A stretch of 64,000 nt of DNA from Paralvinella palmiformis. Taxonomy: Eukaryota; Annelida; Polychaeta; Terebellida; Alvinellidae. Positions within the stretch are counted from its first letter, which is position 1. Each line of letters opens with the position of its first letter. The translations under genes and the position numbers were made by a program. The notes under the pieces are model-generated. The model was not told where the DNA came from. It did no database searches and saw only the letters and a list, made by a program, of their open reading frames with translations. Shown piece by piece: positions 1-12,236 of this stretch. Location of the stretch: the NCBI GenBank assembly GCA_025642065.1, contig JAODUP010000188.1:1096501-1160500 (forward strand), read 5' to 3'.

Positions 1-523
1 ATACTGACAAAATTTTTATCCAAAATCTTCTGCGTTAAGATACATTATGATTAATGGCCTTGAGCGTTATGATAAGAATTGCAGGCGGTGAGATGGTAAT
101 GCTGTTTTCTCGGCGGGACCTGCACCCTAACGGGGAGTTGCCAGTAAAAGTGATGGAGCATATTGTTGGCCATAATGTTATATGTCAGTTTTACATCACG
201 ACTTTACGGTGATGACTGAGCAACGAATTTGTTTTCTGTCGGAAAGGCCATCGAGAGCTATCAGAAATCGGATAATAAAAGGCACACTAGCTGGCCTTCT
301 CTAAGCTCTCAGTTGTGCCAGTCTAGTCGGAGTTGGGCTGATTACGATGTTATACTTCTGTTATATTTGCTTTGTGCTCTCTCCAGCTTTACGATCTTCC
401 ATTTGACTGACAGCCTTCTGTAATCGGCATCAATGTAGATGTCTGTTTTGTATTACTAAGTGAAGCAGTGATTGACAAAACAAAGTGTACTCTTTTATCT
501 ACCGCACGCACACACACACGCAC

Positions 524-599
<76 letters not shown>

Positions 600-1792
600 C
601 TGATATTGTTTTATGTTTGTCAGACCTAGCTTTCTTGTTATTTGTTGTTGCCAGATTTTACTCACTAGTGTACCATTGTCCTACAGCTTCTAAACCGAGA
701 TTATATCTGAGAGCAGTCTCTCTCTTTCTCTCCGTCTCTCTGTCAGTGTGTGCGTGTGTGCACGCGCACGCGTGTGTGTCTTGTTTTGTGATGATAGCAT
801 GATAGTAATACAGTTTCTAACAGACTGTCTCGCGTGAGACTCTACAGTATTCTATGAATTATCGGTATTACAAATATACATTTGTTATTGCTATACTATT
901 ATTATTATTATTATTATTATTACTAATACAAAAAATATCTTTTTCTGTTTTTAATTAACATAATTAAATCTGTTCATTAATTAGCTTCTCAGTAATTTTT
1001 TGTTGTAGTAGAACATATTTTGATGAACTAACAGACTGATAGTATACTCAGAAAATGGAAAACTCTATTAACTATAGAGAGGGGGTGAGGAGACGGGACT
1101 CTGTTAATTTACACCTGGTCTGCGTGATTACACCTTGGCTCAGTTGATAACTGAAGCCAGTGATTGAAAGAAGATCATATTTACCATTTCTGTGCGAATC
1201 ATTCGAAAAACGTGGGGAATAAATGCAAGAAATCTTTGAAGTGGAAGATAATAATCTTCAAATGGTAGGTTTATGTAAACTTTGCTATGCTTAATTAAGA
1301 CTGATCTCCGCATTGATAATATTAGGCAGTTTTTCGCTCCACGTTTAATCCACATGTGTGAGCCATCATAATTAGGAAAAATTGGCACGTAGTCGGAATA
1401 GTACGCCTACGCATAGCTGATTTTGGGTTGTCAATGCCGATTTGCCAAAAGAATAGAAACTACTGTTTATATTGGAATAAATTATCATATCGGAATTGTA
1501 AATAAACAGAAAGCGCTGACGGCCAGGAAACATTTTTGAAGGCATTCGTAAACGAAATGTTAATTTGTTGGCTTTAATAAAGCTACCATCCAGTGATTGT
1601 TTACGACGTTGGTCACTGCCTGTAGATGTTCTTTATCAACGATAGTATATAGAAATGATGAAGTTAGATTTTGCCGGAAGTGAGCACTCGACCAGTGATG
1701 GCTAAATATTTCTGTTTGGTCTTTCGTGTTTCCGGATTGGGATTAAATGTTTGATGTTAAGATGTATTTTTTTTGGTGTGTGGCATTTCTAG
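1..1792. other. Non-coding stretch with microsatellites
   Basis: No gene recognised. It holds a CA tract of about 85 bases (roughly 515-598), a short TG/GCAC tract near 745-780 and an ATT tract at about 898-922. The small open frames here are translations of these tracts or random AT-rich frames. Confidence 0.6.
515..598. repeat. (CA)n microsatellite
   Basis: Nearly pure CA dinucleotide run preceded by interrupted CACG/CACC units. Open frames of His-Thr and Cys-Val on the two strands come only from this repeat. Confidence 0.95.
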
Positions 1793-1916
1793 AGTTGGCA
1801 CAAAGTTCTCGGCCTGATAGGTTTCTCCTTCGTGAAGGACGCGCAGATTAGTCTGTCTCAGTTTCAGCAGCAGATTGCCCACAACACGCTTAATCCCTTC
1901 CGAGAGGAACATCAAG
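1793..1916 (+). CDS. Candidate internal exon, unknown gene
   Basis: One frame stays open through all 41 complete codons between a good acceptor (T-rich tract, then TTTCTAG) and a donor (CAAG followed by GTGATT). The other two frames have stops. The predicted peptide begins SWHKVLGLIGFSFVKDAQ and ends NPFREEHQ, and its codon use looks more coding-like than its surroundings. I recognise no family. The exon would start in phase 0 and end after one base of a codon, so it cannot join directly to the first confident PCTAIRE exon at 11704, which starts in phase 0. It could be an upstream exon of that gene with others in between, an exon of another gene, or chance. Confidence 0.35.
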
Positions 1917-3227
1917 GTGATTTTTAAATAATATTTTTCCGCCGAAGGTGTTTTGTGTTCTCGTAATATGGCATGCTTGTCGATGTGGATTTTTGTGCTA
2001 CTGGCTGCCTTTCTATAAATGTCTGTAACAGGCTTCCTTTGCTCGGCTGTTGCATCCCATTCTGCTTATTCGTCATGGGCTACGTCATGTGCGATGGCAC
2101 AGTTCCTTGGATCCATCGAGTTCTCGATGCCTGCATTGTTCTTACTGCGTGGAATTACCAGAGCTTCAGAGCACGGCAACGGTGAAGAGTTGATGAGACT
2201 GGGAGCATCGTGAATGGCAGATGGCGTGATCTCTCGTGATCTCGTATTGACCTAATTATCACAACCAATTATTGCCTGATTTAGGCTACATGCCGGGTGC
2301 TGATCCTGACGGGTGATGACGAAGTTCTTCAAAATCTCCGACAGCGAGAGTTCGGTGGACGGTGAAAGGGTTGTGGGCGTACATTTTTAAACGTTGACAT
2401 ACATCAGTGTTGTTGATCCAGTAAATAACCATGAATCCTGATAGTGTCAGCAAGAAACGGAGAACGTCAGATCCGGGTTTTTAAGCAGAAACCCGCTCGC
2501 CACATGTCAATATTTATGCTGGTGAGGTGAAAACCATGTAGAGTTTATGAACAAAAAACCACGGTCGGTCTCATTCTGGACAGCGAGAACAACGACTAGA
2601 TTAATCTAGTTAGGAAATGACTGGCACTTAAATACATGCCATTCTGGTTAACATGGACAACTTCACATAAATAGTAGTTGCTCTTTCGCAAAGTACGGTT
2701 TATATACAGTATCGTGATGTTTGCATAATGAAGCATGTATTAGACTGATCCGGATGTAAACATCTAATGGCTATATGTACGCACGTGGTGTGTGGTACGG
2801 CGGAAATGCAGCGCATTTAAACTTAATCAGCCTGAATAGAGAGAGAGAGAGAGTTTGTGTAATTATTTAAAGTACCTGCAGCCACCAATGAGAAGAAAAA
2901 ATGGTTCGGAACATTGTTTTTCCACTTGCCGTGGGAAGAGGTACAGCATTTCATTATGCTACACCTGGTCACATCATGTGAACTGTTTGCGGTTGAGCGT
3001 TCTCGCTCTAACCGGCCCATCCCCTCGGAGCATATTGAAGAATGCAACGAAAAAGTGAACTCGAATTTGCTCATCTGATATTGACCGGATTAGTGAAATT
3101 TCACTCGATCTCATTCTGCGCCGGGTTGATCTTTTTGTGCCGCTAATTAATCACTGGTCGTGAATAGGTGGAGATCTATAACGGGGATGGGGCATAAGTG
3201 TTACGCGTGATCCAACTGGAATTTCAG
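1917..3227. other. Non-coding stretch, nothing certain
   Basis: No supported gene. A 24-codon frame at 2316-2390 starts MTKFFKISDSESS and contains a possible GT donor after 2361, but nothing else supports it. Confidence 0.5.
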
Positions 3228-3358
3228 CAGTCATGGCCGTTTGGGAGCTAGGTTTTTAGTTAGTCATCAATATTATTGCCGTCATAATGAAAATTTCTTC
3301 GAAGATGGGATTGTTGCTAAGTTGGTGTCGGAAACACGACAGGAGACGTCTTATCAGG
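3228..3358 (+). CDS. Candidate exon with a strong splice donor
   Basis: A consensus donor (TCAGG followed by GTAAGTATT) ends a frame that is open from an acceptor-like site (GGAATTTCAG) at 3227. The frame reads about 43 residues, including the segment FFEDGIVAKLVSETRQETSY. I recognise no family. It may be a 5' untranslated or coding exon of the kinase gene downstream, or a chance frame next to a good donor. Confidence 0.22.
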
Positions 3359-3435
3359 GTAAGTATTTCCGGATGAAGCCGATTTCAGTTAATCACCGAT
3401 ACCTTGATCATGTCAACTTTCTCAACATTTATCTC

Positions 3436-3482
3436 TGTAATAATAATAATAATAATAATGTATATTTAATAAAGCACCCTTA
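3436..3482 (-). repeat. LINE-type 3' tail, minus strand (short)
   Basis: A TAA run is followed by TGTATATTTAATAAAGCACCCTT. Read on the minus strand this is a short conserved end followed by (ATT)n, as in non-LTR element tails. A related piece lies at about 8922-8965. No coding part is visible nearby. Confidence 0.35.
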
Positions 3483-4313
3483 CTAGCAGGAGCCATTCAA
3501 AGAGTACATTGATACCCAAAACAATATTTGTCAGTAAAACCAAACAAGAGATTTGAATGATAATCAAATTGCAGGTTATAATGTTTGGTGGATTCCTCTG
3601 TAGATGAAGTAGAAATGTGAAATGGCTGAATATCAATGATAATATTCCGTTATAGAAATTTTGATTGACATGTCGGCAGTCGTTTACCACCACACTGGAA
3701 CGTCCTTCGTGGTATTCGGGGTGTTTAAGGATGTACGAAATTGTACAAGCAAACAATGAACAGGTTATCGTAGTGGGGGGGGGGGCAGCGGTTTCGCGTA
3801 GAAAACTACCTCAGTTATACGTTATTGGTTTTATCAGTAGCAGCGCGTTACAGTTTCGATTCTACTCCCAATCCCACTTGCTCCCTATCCGGTACCAGAA
3901 CAATCTCAGTTAACAATACACCGTTTGTCCATAAGGCCGTACGATGTGGAATGGCACCAGGGATGGAGTGATGTCATTTTGCTGTAAATAACACAAGTAC
4001 ATGTGAAGGTTCTCGGGTCCCGTACGCCTTCTCCGCCCATTCTCCGTTGGAAGCCGATTAATGGGTTTCTTTGTCGGGCTGATAACGCTTGAGAATGTCG
4101 GACTGTCGGGGAGTGATCTGTGGCGGAACTGTAGGCGTCGGCTTATTGGGTCGGGTCAGCGTCTACGTACAACGTGCAAACGGAATTAGGTTAATATGAT
4201 GTGAATAATCGGCCACTAGATGTCGTCGTCGTGATCTCTGTTCCGCGTTTTATGACGTCGTCGGTGATCATCAGTCATAATATCAATCATTGTGACGCCT
4301 AAATGGGTCTGCA

Positions 4314-4490
4314 CCAGTGTTCGGATAGCGCAGGGATTAGAGCGCTGCACTGGAAAAAACTCAGGTTGTCGGTTCGAATTCAGTCCATACCTGTGTTTCT
4401 GAAATTTACTTCCTCGTCGTGTCGTCGTCTCTGGACCACATGTCCCAAGTGTGACAAAACCAGTGGCTAAATAACAACAACAATAAATGA
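4314..4490 (+). mobile_element. tRNA-derived SINE, family A copy 1
   Basis: A box A-like segment (GGATTAGAGCGCTG) and a box B-like segment (GGTTCGAATTC) are spaced as in a tRNA gene. They are followed by the family-specific body (CCTGTGTTTCTG, then TGTCCCAAGTGTGAC, then GGCTAAATAAC) and an ACAACAA tail. The same body follows tRNA-like heads at 5393, 39745 and 44300. It is not an intact tRNA because no acceptor stem closes. Confidence 0.75.
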
Positions 4491-4987
4491 TTTATATGAC
4501 TCTTGTTCCATTTATTTTACGATCCAGCTCCAAGTGCTGAACATCTAACCATCTTGAATGGGATATTTTAAGTACGTGCTGAGATGTTATCAGTTTTTGC
4601 TGGTATTGGCTAAAGACCTTCTTTCTCCGGATAGCTGGCTGTTTTTTTACTAACTACCAGTCATAGGTGTTTAATCCACGGTCATCTTTATAAACAATCT
4701 GGTTCAATTATCCTTGACATTTTACCTCTATCAAATACCCGCCTCCCTTTTGTCTTTTGCTTTTTTGTTGGATGGCTCCCCTCGCAGTTTCCATGATATC
4801 GCGGAAGAAATATCATTGACTGTCAACAACAGGAAACAAAATGATCTCCTCATTAGATAGATAAGTGGTAAATCTGATAACAATATAATAAGATGATCCA
4901 GAATAGGATTCTCTCAGGTCAGTTCGAGTCAACATGAACGGTATTTAAAGAAATATTTTCCTCTATTGTGCGCTCTCTCTCTCTCTC

Positions 4988-4988
4988 C

Positions 4989-5079
<91 letters not shown>
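4988..5079. repeat. (CT)n-(CA)n compound microsatellite
   Basis: A short CT run passes into about 80 bases of CA repeat. Confidence 0.95.
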
Positions 5080-5081
<2 letters not shown>

Positions 5082-5190
5082 ATAAGACAATCTAACAATA
5101 TGCACTCTATCTACTTTTTAACAAATGGAGGAAAAAAGACCAGATACACACTTTATGGAAAACTAAAGGAATGCAGAGATATAACGTTAA

Positions 5191-5252
5191 GGGATAACAG
5201 ACCAAGGGATAACAGACCAAAGGGATAACAGACCAAGGGATAACAGACCAAA
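5191..5252. repeat. Tandem repeat, 15/16-bp alternating units
   Basis: Four copies of GGGATAACAGACCAA(A) lie head to tail with lengths 15, 16, 15 and 16. The higher-order unit is therefore a 31-bp dimer present twice. Confidence 0.9.
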
Positions 5253-5392
5253 GGGACAGAGACAGAAGACACGAACCTGACCTTTTTTTTAGTTGAACCA
5301 ATCAGTGTGTACTAGTAGATAAAAGGCCAACGGAGAAGATTTAATGGTTTGGTTTCTTCCAGTCTACTCTATACTGTCATATCTTTACACAG

Positions 5393-5572
5393 TAGGTGAC
5401 ACAGTGGCACAGTGGTTAGAGCGCTGTGCTGCAAACCTTCAGGGTGTGGGTTAAAATCCTTGTTACAGTTGTGTTTGTGGGATTTTTACTTAGGGAGTTA
5501 CCCCATCCGCCATATTCCCCATGTGCGGCTAGTCCCGAGGCTAAATAACCCAAATCAACTCTACTCAAGTCT
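5393..5572 (+). mobile_element. tRNA-derived SINE, family A copy 2
   Basis: Box A-like GTGGTTAGAGCGCTG is well preserved and box B-like GGGTTAAAATCC is mutated. The body carries TGTGTTTGTGGGATTTTTAC, then CGCCATATTCCCCATGTGCGG and CCGAGGCTAAATAACC, and the end is rich in CAACTC. It is the most complete copy of the family in the window. Confidence 0.8.
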
Positions 5573-5834
5573 TACCACAGTGAACATCATATTTATGTGT
5601 TTTAAAAGTTTAGTTTATTTATAGTTGAGAACAGTAATACTGCATAACTAATTAAAATCAATGAAATCAATCATGCATACGCACAATACCACATACTGGT
5701 CCCTGAATTCAGTTGAAATGTAGAATATAATATCTTCGAATGTGGACAGAACTTCCGTGTATTTTTTATTAGCGAAGGGCAATTGTTATTTGCCATTTTA
5801 CCAATCTGGAAACGGGTCTTTCCAATATTACGAC

Positions 5835-6003
5835 GGCAAGGACACTGCCACAGAAGTCCAGGTCGGGGTTCAAATATGAAACGTACCTGTGTTTGTGAGA
5901 GTTTGTTTTCCCAGTAGTCACTCCTCCGTCATATGTTCCCAGATGTGAGTCACGCACACACCGAGGCTAAATAATAAACTCAACTCACCTGAACTAGCCC
6001 GGA
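5835..6003 (+). mobile_element. tRNA-derived SINE, family A copy 3 (eroded head)
   Basis: The 3' body matches copies 1 and 2 (CCTGTGTTTGTGAG, CCGTCATATGTTCCCAGATGTGA, CCGAGGCTAAATAATAAACTC). Box B-like GGGGTTCAAAT is visible, but the box A region is degenerate. Confidence 0.65.
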
Positions 6004-6915
6004 TAAATAATCAAAAGTAGACAAATTTATAGAGCTACCTTCAGCCGTAATTGTTCTAACAAATAATCATCATCGGCAATGGAACACAACGTTTGTAGTC
6101 CTTTGCTGAGGCGATGGAGGTGAGGAGATTCCGGCTGAAAATTGTTAAATGTTTTATTTCATTCTAGTGGTTGGTGCTACATACTTTGTCTGGTTTACGA
6201 GAGACGCACAGACCAGTTAGCTCATGGCTGTACTAAAGTGTGCAATCCTTTACTAATGTGCGAACCATCAAGCCAGTGGGAAGTTCTATCCCCAGCTAGC
6301 AGATGTAGTACAACAGTGAACCCCACCTCATCTCTCTAGTAATACATTGTGTTCTTTCTCCATAATTCCGCGCGTAAAATCAATAAATATCCATTTATGT
6401 TAGAAATTTGCCTAACAAATACCGAAGTGTTAGACCATTTTGCCACCCTCCCGTCTTTTACGAGAGACAATGACTTTAGTCATGGTATTATAATGGTATT
6501 AATAGATTGTGTAAAATAATTGTCATAACTGATCTCTGATAAGGAACAATGTGAATGGGGTGTTTATTATTATTATTATTACTATTATTATATTAGGCCC
6601 CATTATTTTGACATTGCGTTATCTAGTCCGTATGTCCTTCGGAGAAGTTATAGCCTTCTCACAATAATGTTGGAATTTCCCTCAACCATCCGCTGATGTA
6701 CACGGTATATATTTGTGTGTGGGTGGGTCGGTATGTAGGTGGGTGGGTGAGTGAGTGCGCACCGACTCAGTGTACTAAACCTATTCATCCAGAAACCATT
6801 AAACCTATACATGGTTTTTACGTCTGGGTGTGTCATCAGTGGAGTTAAAATATAAGCTTTCTGTATTAATATATATATATATATATATATTGCTTGTACA
6901 ATTCACGCACACACA

Positions 6916-6957
<42 letters not shown>

Positions 6958-8683
6958 CTTTTACTAGTCCCACTTTACTGTTGCTGAGAATTATCAGTGA
7001 AAGCACATTTATACGGTTACAGTCAACCAGTTATGGTTATATTCAATAAATAAACACGATGAGAAATATGACATATGACTGTTGTATCTCAAACAAACAT
7101 TATGGCTACTTTCAATTTGAACGCGTTCTTTCTAGTTTATGTGTCATGTTTTACCAGACACTCGGAGTCTAGTTTGTATATGGCTTCTAATAGTCTAGAA
7201 ATCTTTAAAAGCCAAATAATGGGTTGTTTTGTCGCCGCTATTAGGTAATGTATTTATAATGCAGTACTCAAGTACACCAATACGTGTATACTATGAATGT
7301 TTGAATGTGGATTCGAGTATTTGAATCTTATCTTTTCTTCGGGAAACCACCATAAGGAACCACCTGATGTGGTCATTACTATAAAGCAGCTTCAGTAATA
7401 TGGTGTCCTTTTAAATCAGGCAGTATCTTGATGTAGTGGTCTATTTACGTTGGTTTTAGGTAGGTGGTTTCTTTAGGTTGGTTTTACTGTGTATATAGAG
7501 CGGCATACGATTGTAGACAAACACACAGAGAGAGAGAGAGAGAGAGATAGAGAGAGAGAAAACAACAGAAAAAGCCTAACATTTACACCTGTTTAGTGTG
7601 CTGGCCTATTAGAGGTGTGTGTGTGTGTGTGTTAGCTTCTGCGTCATGGATTATGTCCGGATGGTGTTTTCCTGAATTGGCCACAGTTATAGTTAATGGC
7701 ATTATCTTCTGGGAGTAATAGATAACTTACTGGCAACGGGTCATTGGCCTTTTTGTACCAGGTTTTCAGCAAAACGCTGAGTCGGACCTGTGTGTTGTCA
7801 CTGCTGTGAATATTCACCCCCTCTCTCTCAGTGCGTGTGTGGATGTGTGTGTGTGTGTGTGCGCGCGCGCGCGTGTGTGTGTGAGTACCTTGTGTCTACC
7901 TCATCTTATATAATTATTGTATCACCTTGACGGGTTTCGGTGAAACTATCCACATTACACCTTCTAGACTCTGAAGGAAGATCATTTGTGTGGTCCATTC
8001 CAGCAGCTGTGATATGTCGTGGCTTGACACATCTAGAATGAGGCGACGGTGGCTTTTAGCCGCATAAGATCCCTTCAGCAAACCAACTGCCACATTTCTG
8101 ATAAGAACAGCATCTAACATTATTAATGGAGTTTGTTACTGATGGCCTGTGTTAAGTTAAATGTCAATGGTGTGCGTGCGTGCGTGCGTGCGTGTTAGGA
8201 TAAAATATATCATGGCACTGGCTCAGAGCATTAAGACCCAACTATCCCAAATATCCCTAAAACTATTATCTCTATAAATATATGCATATATAAACCTAAA
8301 TATACATAAATCTAAAAATCTCAACAGTATGTCTGTGTGTGTGCGTGTGTGTGTGTGTGTGTGTGTGAGCGAGAGAGAAAGAGAGGGATAGTAGAAAGCC
8401 TTTCAAAGGATAATGGATGATAAGGTTTCCATTAAAACATTGTATCATAACTGTTAACATTGCCTCCATTTCTTAATAATTCCACCATTCTCACCATATC
8501 ATAGGCCGATTTATCTATCAAACAACATCTCGAGTTACCTAATTATATTTTTTATAGTTCTGTTAAGTCACTGGACCGTGTTTTTCTATTGGAAGTATCA
8601 TTTTGAAATAACTACTGTTTACGCATTATCACCTGGGGAATGATTTTGTCCACACGCCCATCCACTCACACACTGCCACCAGA

Positions 8684-8727
<44 letters not shown>

Positions 8728-8742
8728 CACCTGCTCGCACGA

Positions 8743-8781
<39 letters not shown>

Positions 8782-10368
8782 TCATAGTAGATAGTAGATA
8801 TTATATAGTAGATATCATTACCTGGTATATATGACTATCCATTCTATCAGAAACAAACAAACAAACAAATAAACAAACAAACAAATAAACAAGTCAAAGT
8901 TTAGAATTTAAAAACTCATTAATAGTAATAATAATAATATTGTATATTTAGTAAGGTGCTGTACAAATAATATGTAATATAATAATACCCCAAATAATAT
9001 GTCTGTTAAACAAATCACCAAACAAACAACTGTAGGACAAGGTAGATACCGTACTTTGGCTATAAACAGATCTGGTAAAGTTTTGTTAATGATATGGAGG
9101 TGATAAAACTACTCTGATATCATTGTCTTTTGGGGGATTTAATGTTTTGTTCAAAATATTACACTGTAGAGAACAGATATATATACACCCAGATGTGTAT
9201 TAAATTAGCGATATTATTCACAGATTTGGAATATAAAGATACCCATTCAATATTTATGGCAACCTCGTCATCCCTCATCAGGATGGCTCAGTATTCTCTT
9301 AGTAAAAGTATTTCTTTGCTATAAATATTGATAACGTAAGGAATAAATTGATAAATTTAGCATTTCTCATGTGTTACGATGCAGTATTTACACACTGTTA
9401 GGAGTTTATCCGAAAGAACCTTTATTTTAAATACAGTTTTCTGTCAGGAAAATATAAACATGTTTGCCTTCTCCTAATATAATACACATGCGTTCTTTAT
9501 GCACGTTTTGAACACACCAGTCTATATTATGACTTATGTAAAACACGTTACTGCGATACATTGTCCTAATTACCTAAGATTGCTCCCATTGTGCAATAAA
9601 TGGCTACCTCCCCCATCAATGGAACGATTGCGGGTCAAATTGCAGTAGTTTGGTCTCATTTTGCATGCGCAATTTTTGTGTAAGTATTTTGTACAAATGT
9701 CTTAACGTTATCTAATGTCACGGAACTCTGCTGGTTGAGGTTTCGTTGTTCGGCGTGTGTGCGTGCGTATATATATATATATATATATATATATGCGTGC
9801 GTGTGTGTTAACCCGATACATTTGCCGTGTAGAAATTAACAACTTCTGCTTCACCATTACGTCAACGATTTGCATTGCGCGGTAAGATGTTATCCACTTG
9901 AAGATGGTGGATGCCCGCTGCCGACTCGATGTGACATTGTCTCCGATAATTTATTCCAATTAATATTGGGACCTGTTGTTGTTGTTGTCCGTTATAACAA
10001 CTTGTCATCAGATTTTGCCTTCTGCCGAGCATCCTGTAATAGCCCACTATATAGCCGACTGACACACAAGCCATATAACAGGCTGGCTAATGTTATCATT
10101 ATATCCGTGTCTTAATGATGCGACTTTGGCAGCTTCAGCACCTACAGGAAGAAGTTTATAAAACCATTAGACGCTAATGATGTACACTTTTGAGTTATTA
10201 ATAAGCATTGTGCGTGTGTATGCGTGTGCGCGCGCGTGTGTGTCTGTGGGTGGAAGTAGTAGCCTTATATTTTCGTTTTTGTATCGCAGTGGGATGAATT
10301 TGGAATGAGCGCTGCTTAGGTAATCGTATGCATTTTACGTCAGCTGTATGGTGGCCTGGAGAGGATAG
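6004..10368. other. Non-coding stretch rich in simple repeats
   Basis: No gene recognised. It holds ATT (6563-6595), TA (about 6872-6890), CA/AG (6905-6957), AG (7528-7558), GT with a CG core (7842-7880), TGCG (8173-8194), GT (8335-8367), CGCA/CA/AG (8685-8781), AAACA (8852-8891) and TA (9769-9794) tracts. The piece at 8922-8965 resembles the LINE-type tail at 3436. Confidence 0.6.
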
Positions 10369-10527
10369 TTTTACCTGACAGCGTATTGTGTTAAGTACCG
10401 AAGTCAATCCGTGGGCCGGTCGATTTGGAAACAACTCGGTAACAACCAGTCCGAGTGGGATTACCGGTTGGTTGTACACCATCGCGATCCAATCGGCAGC
10501 TGTCTGGTGTTAAACATTGCTAGATTT

Positions 10528-10614
10528 ATGATGAAATCAAGGTGTGGCATGGTGCTAGAAAAGATATTTACATCAGAAAAATGTCAGGCAACTTTACAGG
10601 TTCCTGTAGCTGGG
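10528..10614 (+). CDS. Candidate alternative first coding exon of the PCTAIRE kinase
   Basis: An ATG at 10528 opens 29 codons (MMKSRCGMVLEKIF...QVPVAG) ending exactly in phase 0 at a good donor (GGG followed by GTAAGA). The first confident kinase exon, 1.1 kb downstream at 11704, also begins in phase 0, so the two would join in frame. The frame is in fact open from 10369, so the exon could be longer at its 5' end. The peptide does not resemble the usual PCTAIRE N-terminus (RRxSxED before KRLSLPAD), so it would be a divergent or isoform-specific start. This is inference from phase and splice site only. Confidence 0.3.
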
Positions 10615-10643
10615 GTAAGATCACTTTGTGTGTGTGTGTGTAT

Positions 10644-10677
<34 letters not shown>

Positions 10678-11703
10678 TGTGTGTGTGTACACATTTAAGT
10701 CTCATTAAGTGACCATGCACCAGTAGTTATGCCATTTTAGTGTTATTTTTATTATAGTTAAAAAGTATATATTTGTCTATTGGCGGATGCTGGCTAGAAC
10801 ATAATATAGCATCATCACTGAATAGATTAAGAAGATTTTCGTATCAAGTCATGTTTCTGTCATGGGATCTCTTGCTGTGACGCATAATCAATTAAGTTCA
10901 GATTGTTGAATGTTTACAAATGTCACCATTAAACCTAATTATTCTTACTATATACTGTAACACCTTGTTTAGCTGTTATTAGCTTTAAAGTGGAAAATAA
11001 TGGTGTTTGAAATAAGCTTATCTAGCATAAGATTAAGTATAAAATCTGATGTTTTTTAATTTATATATTTGTGTGTGTGTGTGTGTTTTGCATGTATGTA
11101 TATGTATGTTGTGTGTGCATGTATGTATGTGTAATATGTGTTGTGTGTATGTATGTATCTATAATGTGTGTATGTTGTGTGTGTGTATTATGTGTGTTTG
11201 TGTGTGTATATATGTATGTGTGTTGTGTGTGTATGTATGTATCTGAAATATATCTGTGTGTGTGTGTAATGTGTGTTATGTGTATGTATGTATCTGAAAT
11301 GTGTGTGTTTCTAAATATGAGGCTCATAGCTTTTGTTTCTTGGTGTCTATAGAATGTTATTTTGTTTAATTTGTGACTCTTAAATCAAACTTTTGGTGAT
11401 GTGTTTTAATATTTAAACAAATGATTATTAAGAATAATTATAAACAGTGTGAAAATGAGTTCGACTTCGATGTATCACTAACAAGAACTAAACCCGTATT
11501 TCTATTTTCAATTATCTTTTTTGTTGTTGATGATGATGTCGTTGGTGATGTGTTTGTTGTTGTTGGTGTTTTTGTTTGTGATAATTTAATTAAATTTTCT
11601 CGAATTTTCATTCAGTAGCGTAACCTGATGAACGGAAGCTTGTTTATAGCATGTTGTGCTAGGCGTGTACTCGGTGTATAACTGTTGATAATTCTACTTT
11701 CAG
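10615..11703. other. Intron or upstream region with TG-rich minisatellite
   Basis: No exon recognised. A TG/AG compound tract lies at 10627-10690 and a TGTG(TA)TGTATGTAT-type minisatellite at about 11065-11310. The long Cys-Val and Tyr-rich frames here are translations of that repeat. A GTT/GAT-rich patch follows at 11520-11580. Confidence 0.6.
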
Positions 11704-11826
11704 GACATTAAAAAGCGTTTGTCTCTACCAGCAGACATGAGTCTACCGGATCATTTCTTAGCCAAACAGAGTATTAGTCCAACATTAGATGGGCCAATCA
11801 ACAGACGACTCAGGAGAGCCTCATTG
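11704..11826 (+). CDS. PCTAIRE kinase exon a: pre-kinase segment
   Basis: 41 codons in phase 0/0 after acceptor CTACTTTCAG, donor TTG followed by GTCAGT. It reads [18 protein letters not shown], then [10 protein letters not shown]. This is the conserved regulatory segment before the kinase domain. The RRAS serine is the equivalent of the PKA site in CDK16 that controls cyclin Y binding (established for the mammalian protein). Confidence 0.95.
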
Positions 11827-12184
11827 GTCAGTATAGAGATGTTTCCTTACCATCTTTATCTGTTTGTAAAGTTTATAAATACACAAATTTATAATATAAA
11901 GTGTTTTATCATACTGTCTTAGCCTGTCTTTTAACTGAGAATGGTTATAGTTACCTTGTGACAAAAGAATAGCGAGACATCGACATTTGTTTTTAAGAGT
12001 TCAGAAAGGGGTCATTTTTTTGATGCAGCACTTCAATCAACTAGACAGTCTACTTGATGCAGCATTGGCACCATTCAGTTAGACTTTAAGAATGAATGTA
12101 TGGAAATATTCAGCCTGTAAACATCACCACGTAATTGTCAACCAACTAAATAATGTATAATAATTAGCCCAAGCACGAATCAGT

Positions 12185-12236
<52 letters not shown>

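Noticed and set aside
2316..2390. Small frame MTKFFKISDSESSVDG as first exon of the kinase
   Set aside because: The possible donor leaves phase 1, which does not fit the phase-0 exon at 11704, and nothing else supports it.
7914..8120. 68-codon minus frame with LIRNVAVGLLKGSYAAKSH
   Set aside because: Looks protein-like at first, but no family, splice sites or repeat match could be found.
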